Assembly (NCBI RefSeq): GCF_004799345.1
Contig: NZ_SSMC01000001.1
Coordinates: 682,001 to 746,000, forward strand
Reading direction: 5' to 3'
DNA length: 64,000 nt
Source of the DNA: Robertkochia marina
GTDB taxonomy: Bacteria; Bacteroidota; Bacteroidia; Flavobacteriales; Flavobacteriaceae
Translations under genes and position numbers: made by a program
Notes under the pieces: model-generated
What the model saw: the letters and a program-made list of their open reading frames with translations, nothing else
Database searches by the model: none
What the model was told of the DNA's origin: nothing
Shown: positions 25,178-32,407 of the stretch, one piece after another
How positions within the stretch are numbered: the first letter of the stretch is position 1
Layout of the letters: each line of letters starts with the position of its first letter

Positions 25178-25582
25178 ATGAACAAAATAGAACACCTGGG
25201 AATTGCGGTCAAGGATATTGCCGCCTCTAATGAATTATTCACCAAACTCCTGGGCGTTGCGCCATACAAGGAAGAAGAGGTAGCTTCGGAAGGGGTAAAG
25301 ACCTCCTTTTTCGAGATGGGCGAAAGTAAGATCGAATTGCTTGAGGCAACCAAAAAAGACAGTCCAATAGCTAAGTTTTTGGAAAAGAAAGGAGAAGGCA
25401 TTCATCATATTGCCTTTGCCGTAGCTGATATTCAGAGTGAGATCGAGCGATTAAAAGGAGAAGGCTTTGTGGTGTTGAACGAAACCCCGAAAAGAGGTGC
25501 AGACAATAAATGGGTTGCCTTTTTACACCCAAAAAATACCAATGGCGTCTTAATAGAATTGTGCCAGGATATTGATTCCTAA
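25178..25582 (+). CDS. mce: Methylmalonyl-CoA epimerase
   Basis: The product has 134 residues, full length for the family. It interconverts (R)- and (S)-methylmalonyl-CoA in propionate metabolism, acting in the cytoplasm with methylmalonyl-CoA mutase, which is not in this window. The two glyoxalase-like modules are plain: IEHLGIAVKDI (first metal ligand His6), SKIELLE (Glu53), GIHHIAFAV (His76/77) and NGVLIELCQ (Glu127). The fold is the vicinal oxygen chelate type with a divalent metal. The start ATG at 25178 is chosen because family members begin with MNKIEHLGIAV and because a -7 box lies at 25146-25153, inside the longer frame. It is a single gene, upstream of a tRNA. Confidence 0.93.
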   Translation: MNKIEHLGIAVKDIAASNELFTKLLGVAPYKEEEVASEGVKTSFFEMGESKIELLEATKKDSPIAKFLEKKGEGIHHIAFAVADIQSEIERLKGEGFVVLNETPKRGADNKWVAFLHPKNTNGVLIELCQDIDS

Positions 25583-25679
25583 CAAGCTGCCACAACTGCT
25601 TATTGCTAGAGGTAAAAGTTTTGCACCATTCAATAATTAATAGTAATATTGCACTCCAATTTTCGGAATAATTATGTAC

Positions 25680-25710
25680 TTTGAAAGTCAGTTATCTGAA
25701 GATTGCTTTG
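25680..25710 (+). promoter_or_regulatory. Candidate tRNA promoter, -33 TTTG and -7 TTGCTTTG
   Basis: TTTG (25680-25683) and TTGCTTTG (25703-25710) are 19 bp apart, the usual Bacteroidota spacing, with one mismatch in the -7 box. A 7-bp hairpin (CTGTCAT, loop, ATGACAG, 25728-25747) follows in the leader, 30 bp before the tRNA. Confidence 0.4.
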
Positions 25711-25777
25711 AAATACTGAGAACGTGTCTGTCATGAGTTTATGACAGCATACCATAACCAGAATCACCTTATACATT

Positions 25778-25851
25778 GGTCCTATAGCTCAGCTGGTTAG
25801 AGCACCTGACTCATAATCAGGGGGTCCCTGGTTCGAGCCCAGGTGGGACCA
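25778..25851 (+). tRNA. tRNA with CAU anticodon (Ile2 favoured, elongator Met possible)
   Basis: A complete cloverleaf is visible. The acceptor stem is GGTCCTA with TGGGACC. The D arm is in AGCTCAGCTGGTTAGAGC. The anticodon stem CCTGA/TCAGG has loop CTCATAA, so the anticodon is CAU. The T arm is CCTGG-TTCGAGC-CCAGG. The discriminator is A and no CCA is encoded. The first bases and the GACTCATAATC anticodon arm resemble the lysidine-modified isoleucine tRNA of other bacteria more than initiator tRNA. The elongator methionine tRNA has the same loop, so identity is left open. Confidence 0.9.
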
Positions 25852-25861
25852 CTTAAAGCGC

Positions 25862-25896
25862 AAACCCGCACTCTGTAAAGAGTGTGGGTTTTTTGT
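25862..25896 (+). terminator. Terminator of the tRNA gene
   Basis: AAACCCGCACTCT and AGAGTGTGGGTTT form a 12-13-bp stem (one G-T pair) with a 4-nt loop, followed by TTTTG. Confidence 0.85.
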
Positions 25897-26061
25897 TTTC
25901 TGAAAGCGTGAAGAACTTGTTCTTCTAAGCGAACAGGAAACAAAAAACGCATCCTGCGTTAGCAGGAGTGGGTTTGCATTTTCACGAGAGGGATGCCCTG
26001 GCCCATCAAGCGCAGCCCTTCTTCGCTTTAGCTATGAAGGGCAAAGAGCGATAACCCAGGT

Positions 26062-26115
26062 AAATCCACCCCGTCCATACCTTTGGCATGTCCACCCCTC
26101 CTTGAAAAGGAGGGG
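26062..26115 (+). repeat. Palindromic repeat family A, copy 6 (degenerate)
   Basis: AATCCACCCCG, an imperfect variable hairpin (CATACC ttt GGCATG, one mismatch), then CACCCCTCCTT gaa AAGGAGGGG. The outer parts are better kept than the variable hairpin. Confidence 0.6.
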
Positions 26116-26235
26116 ATATATTACCTTTTCAAAACCAGCTATACAGCAAACCTTGCCATTTCCTGTTTACACTAGCGAAACAATCTATTTATGCGACCCC
26201 AGGGAGCTAATTTTACCAGGAGTTCGTTGCAGTGA

Positions 26236-26288
26236 AGCCCCTTCCGTCAGTGCTTATCGCGCTGCCACCTTCCCCCATCAGGGGATGG
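26236..26288 (+). repeat. Palindromic repeat family A, copy 7 (degenerate)
   Basis: GCCCCTTCCGT, variable hairpin CAGTGC ttatc GCGCTG (6 bp including one G-T pair), then CACCTTCCCC catc AGGGG. It uses the CCTTCCCC version of the right-hand hairpin, like copies 2 and 5. Confidence 0.55.
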
Positions 26289-26359
26289 AATCAAACTACA
26301 TCTTGAAAATCGTTTAGAAGGCAGCGTGCGGTTTGCATTTTCAGGAGTTTTCCTACTCA

Positions 26360-26420
26360 ACACCTGGCTCCTCACTATAAAAAGTCTGCAACATCTTTTA
26401 TGGCCGTTCGGTCCGGCCCC
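26360..26420 (+). repeat. Palindromic repeat family B, copy 3 (degenerate)
   Basis: CACCTGGCTCCTCACTA is followed by an imperfect hairpin (TAAAAAGTCTG with CATCTTTTA), then GGCCGTTCGGTCC. Both caps are well kept. Confidence 0.6.
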
Positions 26421-26487
26421 TCCCTCCATCCCTGTCTCCCTATTTCCCTATTTCCCTTACCATCTAATATTTCCACCACTGCTCGGG

Positions 26488-26702
26488 TTCTTTTCTGCTT
26501 CGATCTTAAAACCGCCTATTTTTAAGGAATATGACAGCTCGGTGAATTTCGAGCTCTATGTCGTTTTTTTACGGAGATGACCTCTCCTTTAAAAAATGAG
26601 AAGCTGCAGGACTATACCTTCCTCGTTTCTAATGAGCAAGATGAATCCTTCCGGTTGCTGATCGATTATGTCGCCCTGAGCGATGGTCCTGCCTCACTTT
26701 AA
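26488..26702 (+). pseudogene. Decayed coding fragment with two homopolymer frameshifts
   Basis: Three adjacent plus-strand frames join into protein-like sequence. One reads KEYDSSVNFELYVVF up to a run of seven T (about 26564-26570). The next reads YGDDLSFK up to a run of six A. A third reads NEKLQDYTFLVSNEQDES and FRLLIDYVALSDGPASL to a TAA at 26702. The last frame alone could be a 41-codon gene from the ATG at 26577. I do not recognise the protein. The two shifts fall exactly at homopolymers, so either a dead gene or sequencing error explains them. Repeats lie on both sides. Confidence 0.3.
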
Positions 26703-26845
26703 GTGCGTGCTCTTCTCACCAACCGATTTTTCATTTTCTTTGCCCTCCCTCCTCCAGATAACCGTCTGGCTGGCATCTCACTATAAAAGGTTCACATACC
26801 GCCGCCTTAGCTGACCGCTATCTATAAAAGGTCCACTTGCCCTCG

Positions 26846-26902
26846 CACCACCTGGCTCCTCACTATGAAAGATTCACAGAACCTTCCATGGCCGTTCGGC
26901 CC
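26846..26902 (+). repeat. Palindromic repeat family B, copy 4
   Basis: CACCACCTGGCTCCTCACTA, imperfect hairpin ATGAAAGATTC / GAACCTTCCAT, then GGCCGTTCGGCCC. Upstream (about 26755-26835) are two further half-copies of the CTATAAAAGGT arm without a partner. The 1.1-kb stretch from the tRNA terminator to rbfA is therefore mostly repeat debris plus the decayed fragment at 26488-26702. Confidence 0.6.
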
Positions 26903-26907
26903 TTTAA

Positions 26908-26971
26908 ACGCTCGGTCCCCTCGTAACTCCGTAACCATATAACCTCATAACTTCATAACCCCGTAACTTTA
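26908..26971 (+). repeat. Degenerate tandem repeat, CGTAACT/CATAACC units
   Basis: About seven units of 7-10 bp, of the form C(G/A)TAAC(C/T), run up to the rbfA promoter box. Shorter runs of the same kind occur at 3305-3335 and 28746-28780. Confidence 0.6.
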
Positions 26972-26976
26972 TTTCG

Positions 26977-26984
26977 TACTTTTG
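26977..26984 (+). promoter_or_regulatory. -7 box of rbfA, very close to the start codon
   Basis: TACTTTTG is a full consensus match that ends only 4 bp before the ATG. With the usual 5-8-bp distance to the start site, the transcript would begin at or just inside the start codon, implying a leaderless message. Confidence 0.45.
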
Positions 26985-26988
26985 TATC

Positions 26989-27381
26989 ATGGAGACGAAC
27001 AGACAGAAAAAGATCGCCGGGGTCATACAAAAAGACCTGGCCGAGATCTTACAAAGAGCAGCCCAGGGTGGTGGACTCACCAATATTATCATGACAGTGA
27101 CCAAGGTAAAAGTAACCAGCGACCTTTCTATCGCTAAGGTATATATCAGCTTTTTTCCGCATGACAAGGGCAAAGAGCTTCTCGAGGGCATCCGGTCGAA
27201 CCAGCCGCTTATCAAGCACGAGCTGTCGCAGCGTACCCGAAATCAATTGAGAAGGGTTCCCGAGCTGGAATTCTTTATTGACGATTCTTTAGAGTATATT
27301 AACCGTATTGAAAAATCGCTGAAAGGAGACGATAACCCCCTGGAAAATCCTGATCTCCTTGATAAAAGAAAGAAAAGCTGA
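26989..27381 (+). CDS. rbfA: Ribosome-binding factor A
   Basis: The product has 130 residues, normal length. RbfA binds the immature 30S subunit and helps form the 5' end of 16S rRNA. The family pattern is seen from the start: RQKKIAGVIQKDLAEILQR (helix 1), LTNIIMTVTKVKVTSDLSIAKVYISFFP (strands of the KH-like fold), then HELSQRTRNQLRRVPELEFFIDDSLEY with the conserved RxxP..L.F..D element. A charged tail follows (DKRKKS). A -7 box ends 4 bp before the ATG. The next gene begins 3 bp after the stop codon, so the two form an operon. Confidence 0.95.
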   Translation: METNRQKKIAGVIQKDLAEILQRAAQGGGLTNIIMTVTKVKVTSDLSIAKVYISFFPHDKGKELLEGIRSNQPLIKHELSQRTRNQLRRVPELEFFIDDSLEYINRIEKSLKGDDNPLENPDLLDKRKKS

Positions 27382-27384
27382 TTC

Positions 27385-28587
27385 TTGAACATTGCCCTGT
27401 ACATAGCCAAACGCTACCTGGTATCTAAAAGCAGTCAAAATGCGGTGAACATCATCAACATGGTGACCTTCCTGGTAACCGTGATCGGGGCTGCAGCCTT
27501 ATTTATAGTACTTTCGGCCTTCGCCGGATTGAAAACTTTCAGCCTTTCTTTTGCCAATGATTTCGACCCCGACCTCAAAGCTTTGGCCGCTACAGGGAAG
27601 TATTTCGTTCTCCATCCGGATAAAGAAAAAGAACTTAAGGCTATTAATGGGGTAGCCGCATATTCTAAAGAGATCGAAGAACGGGTGTTTCTTACCCACG
27701 AGCAAAAGAACTATGTGGCCTGGGTAAAAGGAGTAGACGAATACTACCGGGAGGTGGTTAAGGTAGATACCCTGCTCTATATAGGTAATTGGTTTGGTTC
27801 AGACCCCTACCAGGTTGTTTCAGGATTTACTATCGCCCAACAACTCAATACCGGACCTAATCGTTATGGGAGTCCTGTAGAGATCCTCGCGCCAAAACCG
27901 GGAGAAGGAAGCATTACCGGGGCTACCAAGCCTTATAATGTACTGCCGGTAACCCTCTCAGGCGTCTACGCTATCAATGAGGAGCTCGACAAGAAATACA
28001 TCTTTGCCAACCTGGCGGTGGTGCAGCCCTTACTGGAAAAAGACAGCACCCAGATCACCGGCATCAACTTTAAACTGGACCCAACCGCCGATATGGAGGT
28101 GGTCTCATCAGAGATAAAGTCGGTTCTGGGAGATAATATCACTATGAAAACAAGGGCTCAGCTCAACGATGCTCTCTACAAGATGCTCAACACCGAAAAC
28201 CTGGTGATCTACCTGATATTTACCCTGGTACTAATCATAGCCCTCTTTAATGTGGTGGGCGCCATTATCATGATGATCCTCGACAAACGCAGCAACCTGA
28301 AAACCCTGTTCAGCCTGGGTGTGCCCGTCAAAAAGCTGAGGCGCATCTATTTTTTACAGGGCTTATTGGTTACCTCCGTTGGCGGCATCCTCGGGATTCT
28401 CCTGGCGGCTCTGCTGGTGTGGAGCCAACTCGTTTTTCAGTGGATCCGCCTGACCCCTTCCCTGCCCTACCCGGTAGAATTCCAATTAGGCAATGTACTT
28501 ATTGTATTTGCCACCATTTTTGTTTTAGGGATGATCGCCTCAAAGATCGCTTCTGCAAGGATCAACAGGAGTTTGTTGCAGTTATGA
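27385..28587 (+). CDS. LolC/LolE-like ABC transporter permease (FtsX family)
   Basis: The product has 400 residues. A first helix (about 22-45) is followed by a periplasmic MacB_PCD-type domain to about 265 and three more helices (about 275-300, 320-345, 365-390), the classic FtsX/LolE layout. The start is TTG at 27385, 3 bp after rbfA. The next in-frame ATG is about 28 codons later, inside the conserved N-terminal IAKRYLVSKSSQNAVNIIN stretch, so the TTG start is preferred. In Proteobacteria such permeases extract lipoproteins from the inner membrane with LolD; no ATPase gene is here, as is usual for this rbfA-linked gene in Bacteroidota. The lipoprotein role is inference from the family. Confidence 0.9.
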   Translation: MNIALYIAKRYLVSKSSQNAVNIINMVTFLVTVIGAAALFIVLSAFAGLKTFSLSFANDFDPDLKALAATGKYFVLHPDKEKELKAINGVAAYSKEIEERVFLTHEQKNYVAWVKGVDEYYREVVKVDTLLYIGNWFGSDPYQVVSGFTIAQQLNTGPNRYGSPVEILAPKPGEGSITGATKPYNVLPVTLSGVYAINEELDKKYIFANLAVVQPLLEKDSTQITGINFKLDPTADMEVVSSEIKSVLGDNITMKTRAQLNDALYKMLNTENLVIYLIFTLVLIIALFNVVGAIIMMILDKRSNLKTLFSLGVPVKKLRRIYFLQGLLVTSVGGILGILLAALLVWSQLVFQWIRLTPSLPYPVEFQLGNVLIVFATIFVLGMIASKIASARINRSLLQL

Positions 28588-28781
28588 GGTGGTATAGGCA
28601 TCTTTCCCGGGAGCATTCATAAAGCACTAGATCCTGAGTTTTGCAAAGCAAAAAGAAGGGCCTTCCGAATTGACCTTAGATTTTAATTAGGAGATCGCTA
28701 CTGGCCTGCATTGCAGGTTTCGCGAAGACGATTATATAAACCCACGCACCCGTAACCCGTACCTCGTAACCCCAAACTCAA

Positions 28782-29771
28782 CTAAGCAAACTGAAAGTCA
28801 CTGAACTTCTCCAGTACCTCATCAAAGGTGGCAAAGACATCGGCAGCCTCATCGCTGGTCACCATTTTGGTGCGATAATCCTTGAAGTGTGGAATACCTT
28901 TAAAGTAATTAGTGTAATGACGACGGGTTTCAAATACCCCCAGCTTCTCTCCTTTCCAGTCGATCGCCATTTGCAGGTGACGTCTGGCGGCATCTACCCG
29001 TTCCTCCATAGTAGGTGCCGGAAGGTGCTCTCCGGTAGCGATATAGTGTTTTACTTCTTTAAAGAACCACGGATAGCCGATACTGGCACGACCGATCATG
29101 GCCCCGTCAAGTCCGTACTCATCACGCATCTTTACCGCCATTTCAGGAGTATTTACGTCCCCGTTTCCAAATACAGGGATATGCATACGTTGATTGTTCT
29201 TTACCTCAGCAATAGGTCCCCAATCGGCATTTCCCTTATACATCTGCTTCCGGGTTCGTCCGTGAATGGAGATCGCCTTGATCCCGACGTCCTGAAGACG
29301 CTCAGCCACCTCAACGATCTGAATGGAGTTATGGTCCCACCCGAGGCGGGTTTTTACCGTTACAGGCAGGTTGGTGCGTTTTACCATTTCCTCGGTAAGC
29401 TTTACCATCAACGGAATATCGCGAAGAATTCCGGCCCCGGCGTTCTTGCAAACCACCTTTTTTACCGGACACCCGAAGTTGATGTCTATAATATCAGGAT
29501 TTGATTTTTCTACAATATCGATAGCCTGCAGCATGGAATCGAGCTCAGACCCAAATATCTGAATACCAACGGGACGCTCCTTTTCATAGATATCAAGCTT
29601 TTGAACGCTCTTGGCTGCATCCCTGATGAGTCCTTCAGAAGAGATGAACTCGGTATATACCACATCAGCCCCCTGTTCCTTGCATAACTTCCTGAACGGC
29701 GGGTCACTCACATCCTCCATGGGAGCCAATAACAACGGAAACTCTCCTAATTCTATGTCAGCTATCTTTAC
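28782..29771 (-). CDS. dusB: tRNA-dihydrouridine synthase, DusB type
   Basis: This FMN enzyme reduces specific uridines in tRNA. From the chosen start the product has 329 residues. It opens with the family hallmark FPLLLAPMEDVSDPPFR, then DINFGCPVKKVV (Cys of the GCP motif), LPVTVKTRLGWD, AISIHGRTRKQMYKG, PVFGNGDV and GAMIGRASIGYPWFF, in the usual TIM-barrel order. No ATG lies near the start. A TTG at 29804 overlaps a perfect -7 box (29802-29809), so it cannot be translated from that promoter. The TTG at 29771 gives MVKIADIELG, matching family starts, and follows an AGAGGAAA stretch. The gene is downstream of a receptor gene on the same strand. Confidence 0.92.
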   Translation of the reverse strand, partial: VKIADIELGEFPLLLAPMEDVSDPPFRKLCKEQGADVVYTEFISSEGLIRDAAKSVQKLDIYEKERPVGIQIFGSELDSMLQAIDIVEKSNPDIIDINFGCPVKKVVCKNAGAGILRDIPLMVKLTEEMVKRTNLPVTVKTRLGWDHNSIQIVEVAERLQDVGIKAISIHGRTRKQMYKGNADWGPIAEVKNNQRMHIPVFGNGDVNTPEMAVKMRDEYGLDGAMIGRASIGYPWFFKEVKHYIATGEHLPAPTMEERVDAARRHLQMAIDWKGEKLGVFETRRHYTNYFKGIPHFKDYRTKMVTSDEAADVFATFDEVLEKFSDFQFA

Positions 29772-29801
29772 CAATTTCCTCTTTTTTAGGGATTTGCGGT
29801 G

Positions 29802-29809
29802 CAAAGATA
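29802..29809 (-). promoter_or_regulatory. -7 box of dusB
   Basis: TATCTTTG on the minus strand is a full consensus match. It decides the dusB start in favour of the TTG at 29771. Confidence 0.5.
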
Positions 29810-29855
29810 ATCGATTTTATGAGATATCATGAAGATTAAGATTTCCTTAGGCCGT

Positions 29856-32252
29856 CTATTCTCTTACACGTTTAACCTCAGTAGGATCGGTATTTCGGTT
29901 ATTGTCGTCAAGCCTGAAGTTCCCGAAATTATAACGAAAGGAAATGAAGAATCTCCGGGTTTCTTCACGGGCAAAGAAGCCATTGTCTTGGTTCAGGTAC
30001 CTGGATTCTAAAGGTACATTTTGGGTATTAAATACATCATCAAGCCCTAAGGACAGAAATGCCCTCCCGTCCCATAACCTTTGACGTAGAGATAGATTAA
30101 GAAAGTGTTGGTTTTCCAACGTCCTGGATCCGGTGAGGTAATTGCTGAGATATATATAAATGGCATCCAGGGTAAGGCCTTGCTTTTTTCCTAGGGTAAA
30201 AGAATGATTTGTATAGGCTTGCAGCCCTGGTGTATTCAGTTGTACGTTGACATTGCCGCTCTCTTTGGCAAGAAAGCTGTTTTCAGCGTAGAATGCTGAG
30301 ACAAAAAACACAGCAAACCAATTCCTGTTAAGACTTAGTGGTGCTAAAAAATCTAAACTGTAGAATTTGGAATAATCGATATTATAACGGGATGCATAAA
30401 ACTCTCGTGAAGTGTTATTCTGAAACGGAAGAAGTTCCAGAGCGCCCTTAATATGTTCATAGGAAAGCTCAAAAGAAAGTTGTTTGTAGGAATAACTTAA
30501 TGCTATTTTATCTCCTAAAGTCCTTGTTAATAATGGGTTTCCTTCTCTATACTGATTCTCAACAATATAGTATCGAAAAGGATTAAGGCTCTGGTAGCCG
30601 GGTCTTGAAATGCTTCGCCCGTAACTCACCCCATAACTTTGATGTTCACCAGGGGTGAACTGAACTCCTAAAGAAGGTACAAAGACTAAATATTTTTGAG
30701 TATTTACTTCTCCCAGGGCAATTGAATTCGCGATGACATCGGTGTGCTCTACCCTGCTTCCCAGCTGAAAGTCCCACGCATCGGCAGACCAGCTGTAATC
30801 CATATAAGCGGCATAGGTCTTCTCTCCGTATTCAAAATCATCAGAAATAGCCCCGTTCGGAATTGAGATCCCCGTAAAATCGATCCCACTGCTCCCATCT
30901 ATCTTTGCATATTTAAGTCCGGTACTAAATGTACCTGCTCCCACAGGAGCGATAAGGTCAGACTGGAGGGTGAAAATATTGTTCTTCTGACGGCCGTCCG
31001 TTTCAAAGTAACTTATCTGGGCTATATTATCACCGGCATCATAAAAAGTGGTGGCTAACTCCTGAAACTGCTCTTGTTGAAAATAGATATAGTTAGCCCT
31101 GGTATTCCAGTTGGCTCCCTCTCCAAAATTTGACTGGTATTCGGCACCAAAAACATAATTATAGGTGTCATTCTCAAGGAAACTCTCCGTGTCAAAAGAA
31201 AAATCGGTCAGACCCTCTGCATTGATTATTTCGGTCTTAGCGGTGTTATTGAATCGTTTGTCAGGAGACCAGGACAGGTTTGCACTCAAAGTTAATGAGC
31301 TTTCTTCGCCGGTAGCTATATCCAGGATAGAGTTTACACTCTGGTCGTTGACTCTGGTGATCCTGTTCAGATCGGTTTCCCAGAACTCCTGCCCAGAACC
31401 TTCGTCCGAAAAATTTATATAGTTATTATCGTTCTTGTTTAGCTTTTCACGATTGTAATTATAGTTGAAGAAAAAATCTATGCCTTTGGTTTTGTAGTAA
31501 TGTTGGGTGTTAAAATTGTATTTAGGAAATACGGCGTAGGTACCCCTGCCTTCCAACGATCCTTTATACCCTATAGAGACATTGCTGCGCGTAATGATGT
31601 TCAATACAACACTCCCCTCGGCATCATATCGGGCAGGTGGGTTGGTGATCACTTCAATGGCTTCAATATTGGCCCCGGCATATCCGTTTAACAAACTTCT
31701 AAGCTCATTATCGCTCAGATAAACCCTTTTTTCATTTAAATAAATTACAGGGCTGGTGTTCTTCACTATGATCTGATCATTCATCACAATAACTCCCGGG
31801 GTACGCTTTATGATCTCATAACCGGAAAGTGCAGAAAGGGTGGTGTTGGCTACATTAAAAACCAGTCGGTCGGGCTTTTTCTCAATACTCGGTTTCCGGT
31901 AGCTTACCGTAACCCCCTGAAGGTCTTCGGTGGCGGGAAGTAAGGAAATGCTTCCTGCATCAGTATTTCCGTTTACCGTGATGTTGCGAAGATCGGTCTG
32001 AAATCCAACGTAAGAAGACTTAAGAAGGTAATTGCCATTAGCCACATTCTCAAACAAAAACCCCCCATCATCCATGGTAGATACCCCCTTGATCATGGTA
32101 GAATCTTCCACTTTCAACAGAAGTACATTCACAAAAGACATCGGTCTTCCTTCCTGATCGTCCACCCTGCCGGAAAGCTCATATTCCTGGGCGTAACCCT
32201 TAGATATATATAAGAAAAATATGCTAATGGCATACAGAAGAGGTTGGCGCAT
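29856..32252 (-). CDS. Outer-membrane beta-barrel receptor (OMP_b-brl_3 type) with CarboxypepD_reg domain
   Basis: The product has 798 residues. After a signal peptide (1-21, ending GYAQ) comes a carboxypeptidase-regulatory-like domain (about 24-105: LSGRVDDQEGRPMSFVNVLLL and YLLKSSYVGFQ). A plug-like region follows (about 115-225: VTVSYRKPSIEKKPDRLVFNV, SALSGYEIIKRTPGVIV, IEVITNPPARYDAEG), then a barrel rich in N, Y and F. This pattern is that of the outer-membrane beta-barrel family PF14905, TonB-receptor relatives of unknown cargo common in Bacteroidota. It sits alone upstream of dusB, with no SusD partner. Import versus assembly or secretion roles cannot be told from sequence. Confidence 0.88.
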   Translation of the reverse strand: MRQPLLYAISIFFLYISKGYAQEYELSGRVDDQEGRPMSFVNVLLLKVEDSTMIKGVSTMDDGGFLFENVANGNYLLKSSYVGFQTDLRNITVNGNTDAGSISLLPATEDLQGVTVSYRKPSIEKKPDRLVFNVANTTLSALSGYEIIKRTPGVIVMNDQIIVKNTSPVIYLNEKRVYLSDNELRSLLNGYAGANIEAIEVITNPPARYDAEGSVVLNIITRSNVSIGYKGSLEGRGTYAVFPKYNFNTQHYYKTKGIDFFFNYNYNREKLNKNDNNYINFSDEGSGQEFWETDLNRITRVNDQSVNSILDIATGEESSLTLSANLSWSPDKRFNNTAKTEIINAEGLTDFSFDTESFLENDTYNYVFGAEYQSNFGEGANWNTRANYIYFQQEQFQELATTFYDAGDNIAQISYFETDGRQKNNIFTLQSDLIAPVGAGTFSTGLKYAKIDGSSGIDFTGISIPNGAISDDFEYGEKTYAAYMDYSWSADAWDFQLGSRVEHTDVIANSIALGEVNTQKYLVFVPSLGVQFTPGEHQSYGVSYGRSISRPGYQSLNPFRYYIVENQYREGNPLLTRTLGDKIALSYSYKQLSFELSYEHIKGALELLPFQNNTSREFYASRYNIDYSKFYSLDFLAPLSLNRNWFAVFFVSAFYAENSFLAKESGNVNVQLNTPGLQAYTNHSFTLGKKQGLTLDAIYIYLSNYLTGSRTLENQHFLNLSLRQRLWDGRAFLSLGLDDVFNTQNVPLESRYLNQDNGFFAREETRRFFISFRYNFGNFRLDDNNRNTDPTEVKRVRE

Positions 32253-32372
32253 ACTGTAGGTTGATGGTTAATTTGGTTTAAAAATAACATATTATTAACA
32301 ATATCAAACCCAACTCTTTTAAATTGTTAACTGTTGGAAAAATCTATCCTCATGCTACGTATTAAAATAGCG

Positions 32373-32380
32373 TATATTTG
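32373..32380 (+). promoter_or_regulatory. -7 box of lepA
   Basis: TATATTTG followed by CAG, the same ten bases as the box at 2090. It lies 27 bp before the chosen lepA start and overlaps the longer reading frame, which is therefore rejected. Confidence 0.5.
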
Positions 32381-32407
32381 CAGTCATATTGGATGTTAAG
32401 TAAGGCT

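Noticed and set aside
25778-25851. Initiator methionine tRNA
   Set aside because: The acceptor stem starts with a G-C pair and the anticodon stem lacks the three G-C pairs of initiators.
26326-26580. 84-codon frame over the repeat nest
   Set aside because: Begins in repeat sequence and tandem CCCTATTT units; only its last part looks like protein, treated as the decayed fragment.
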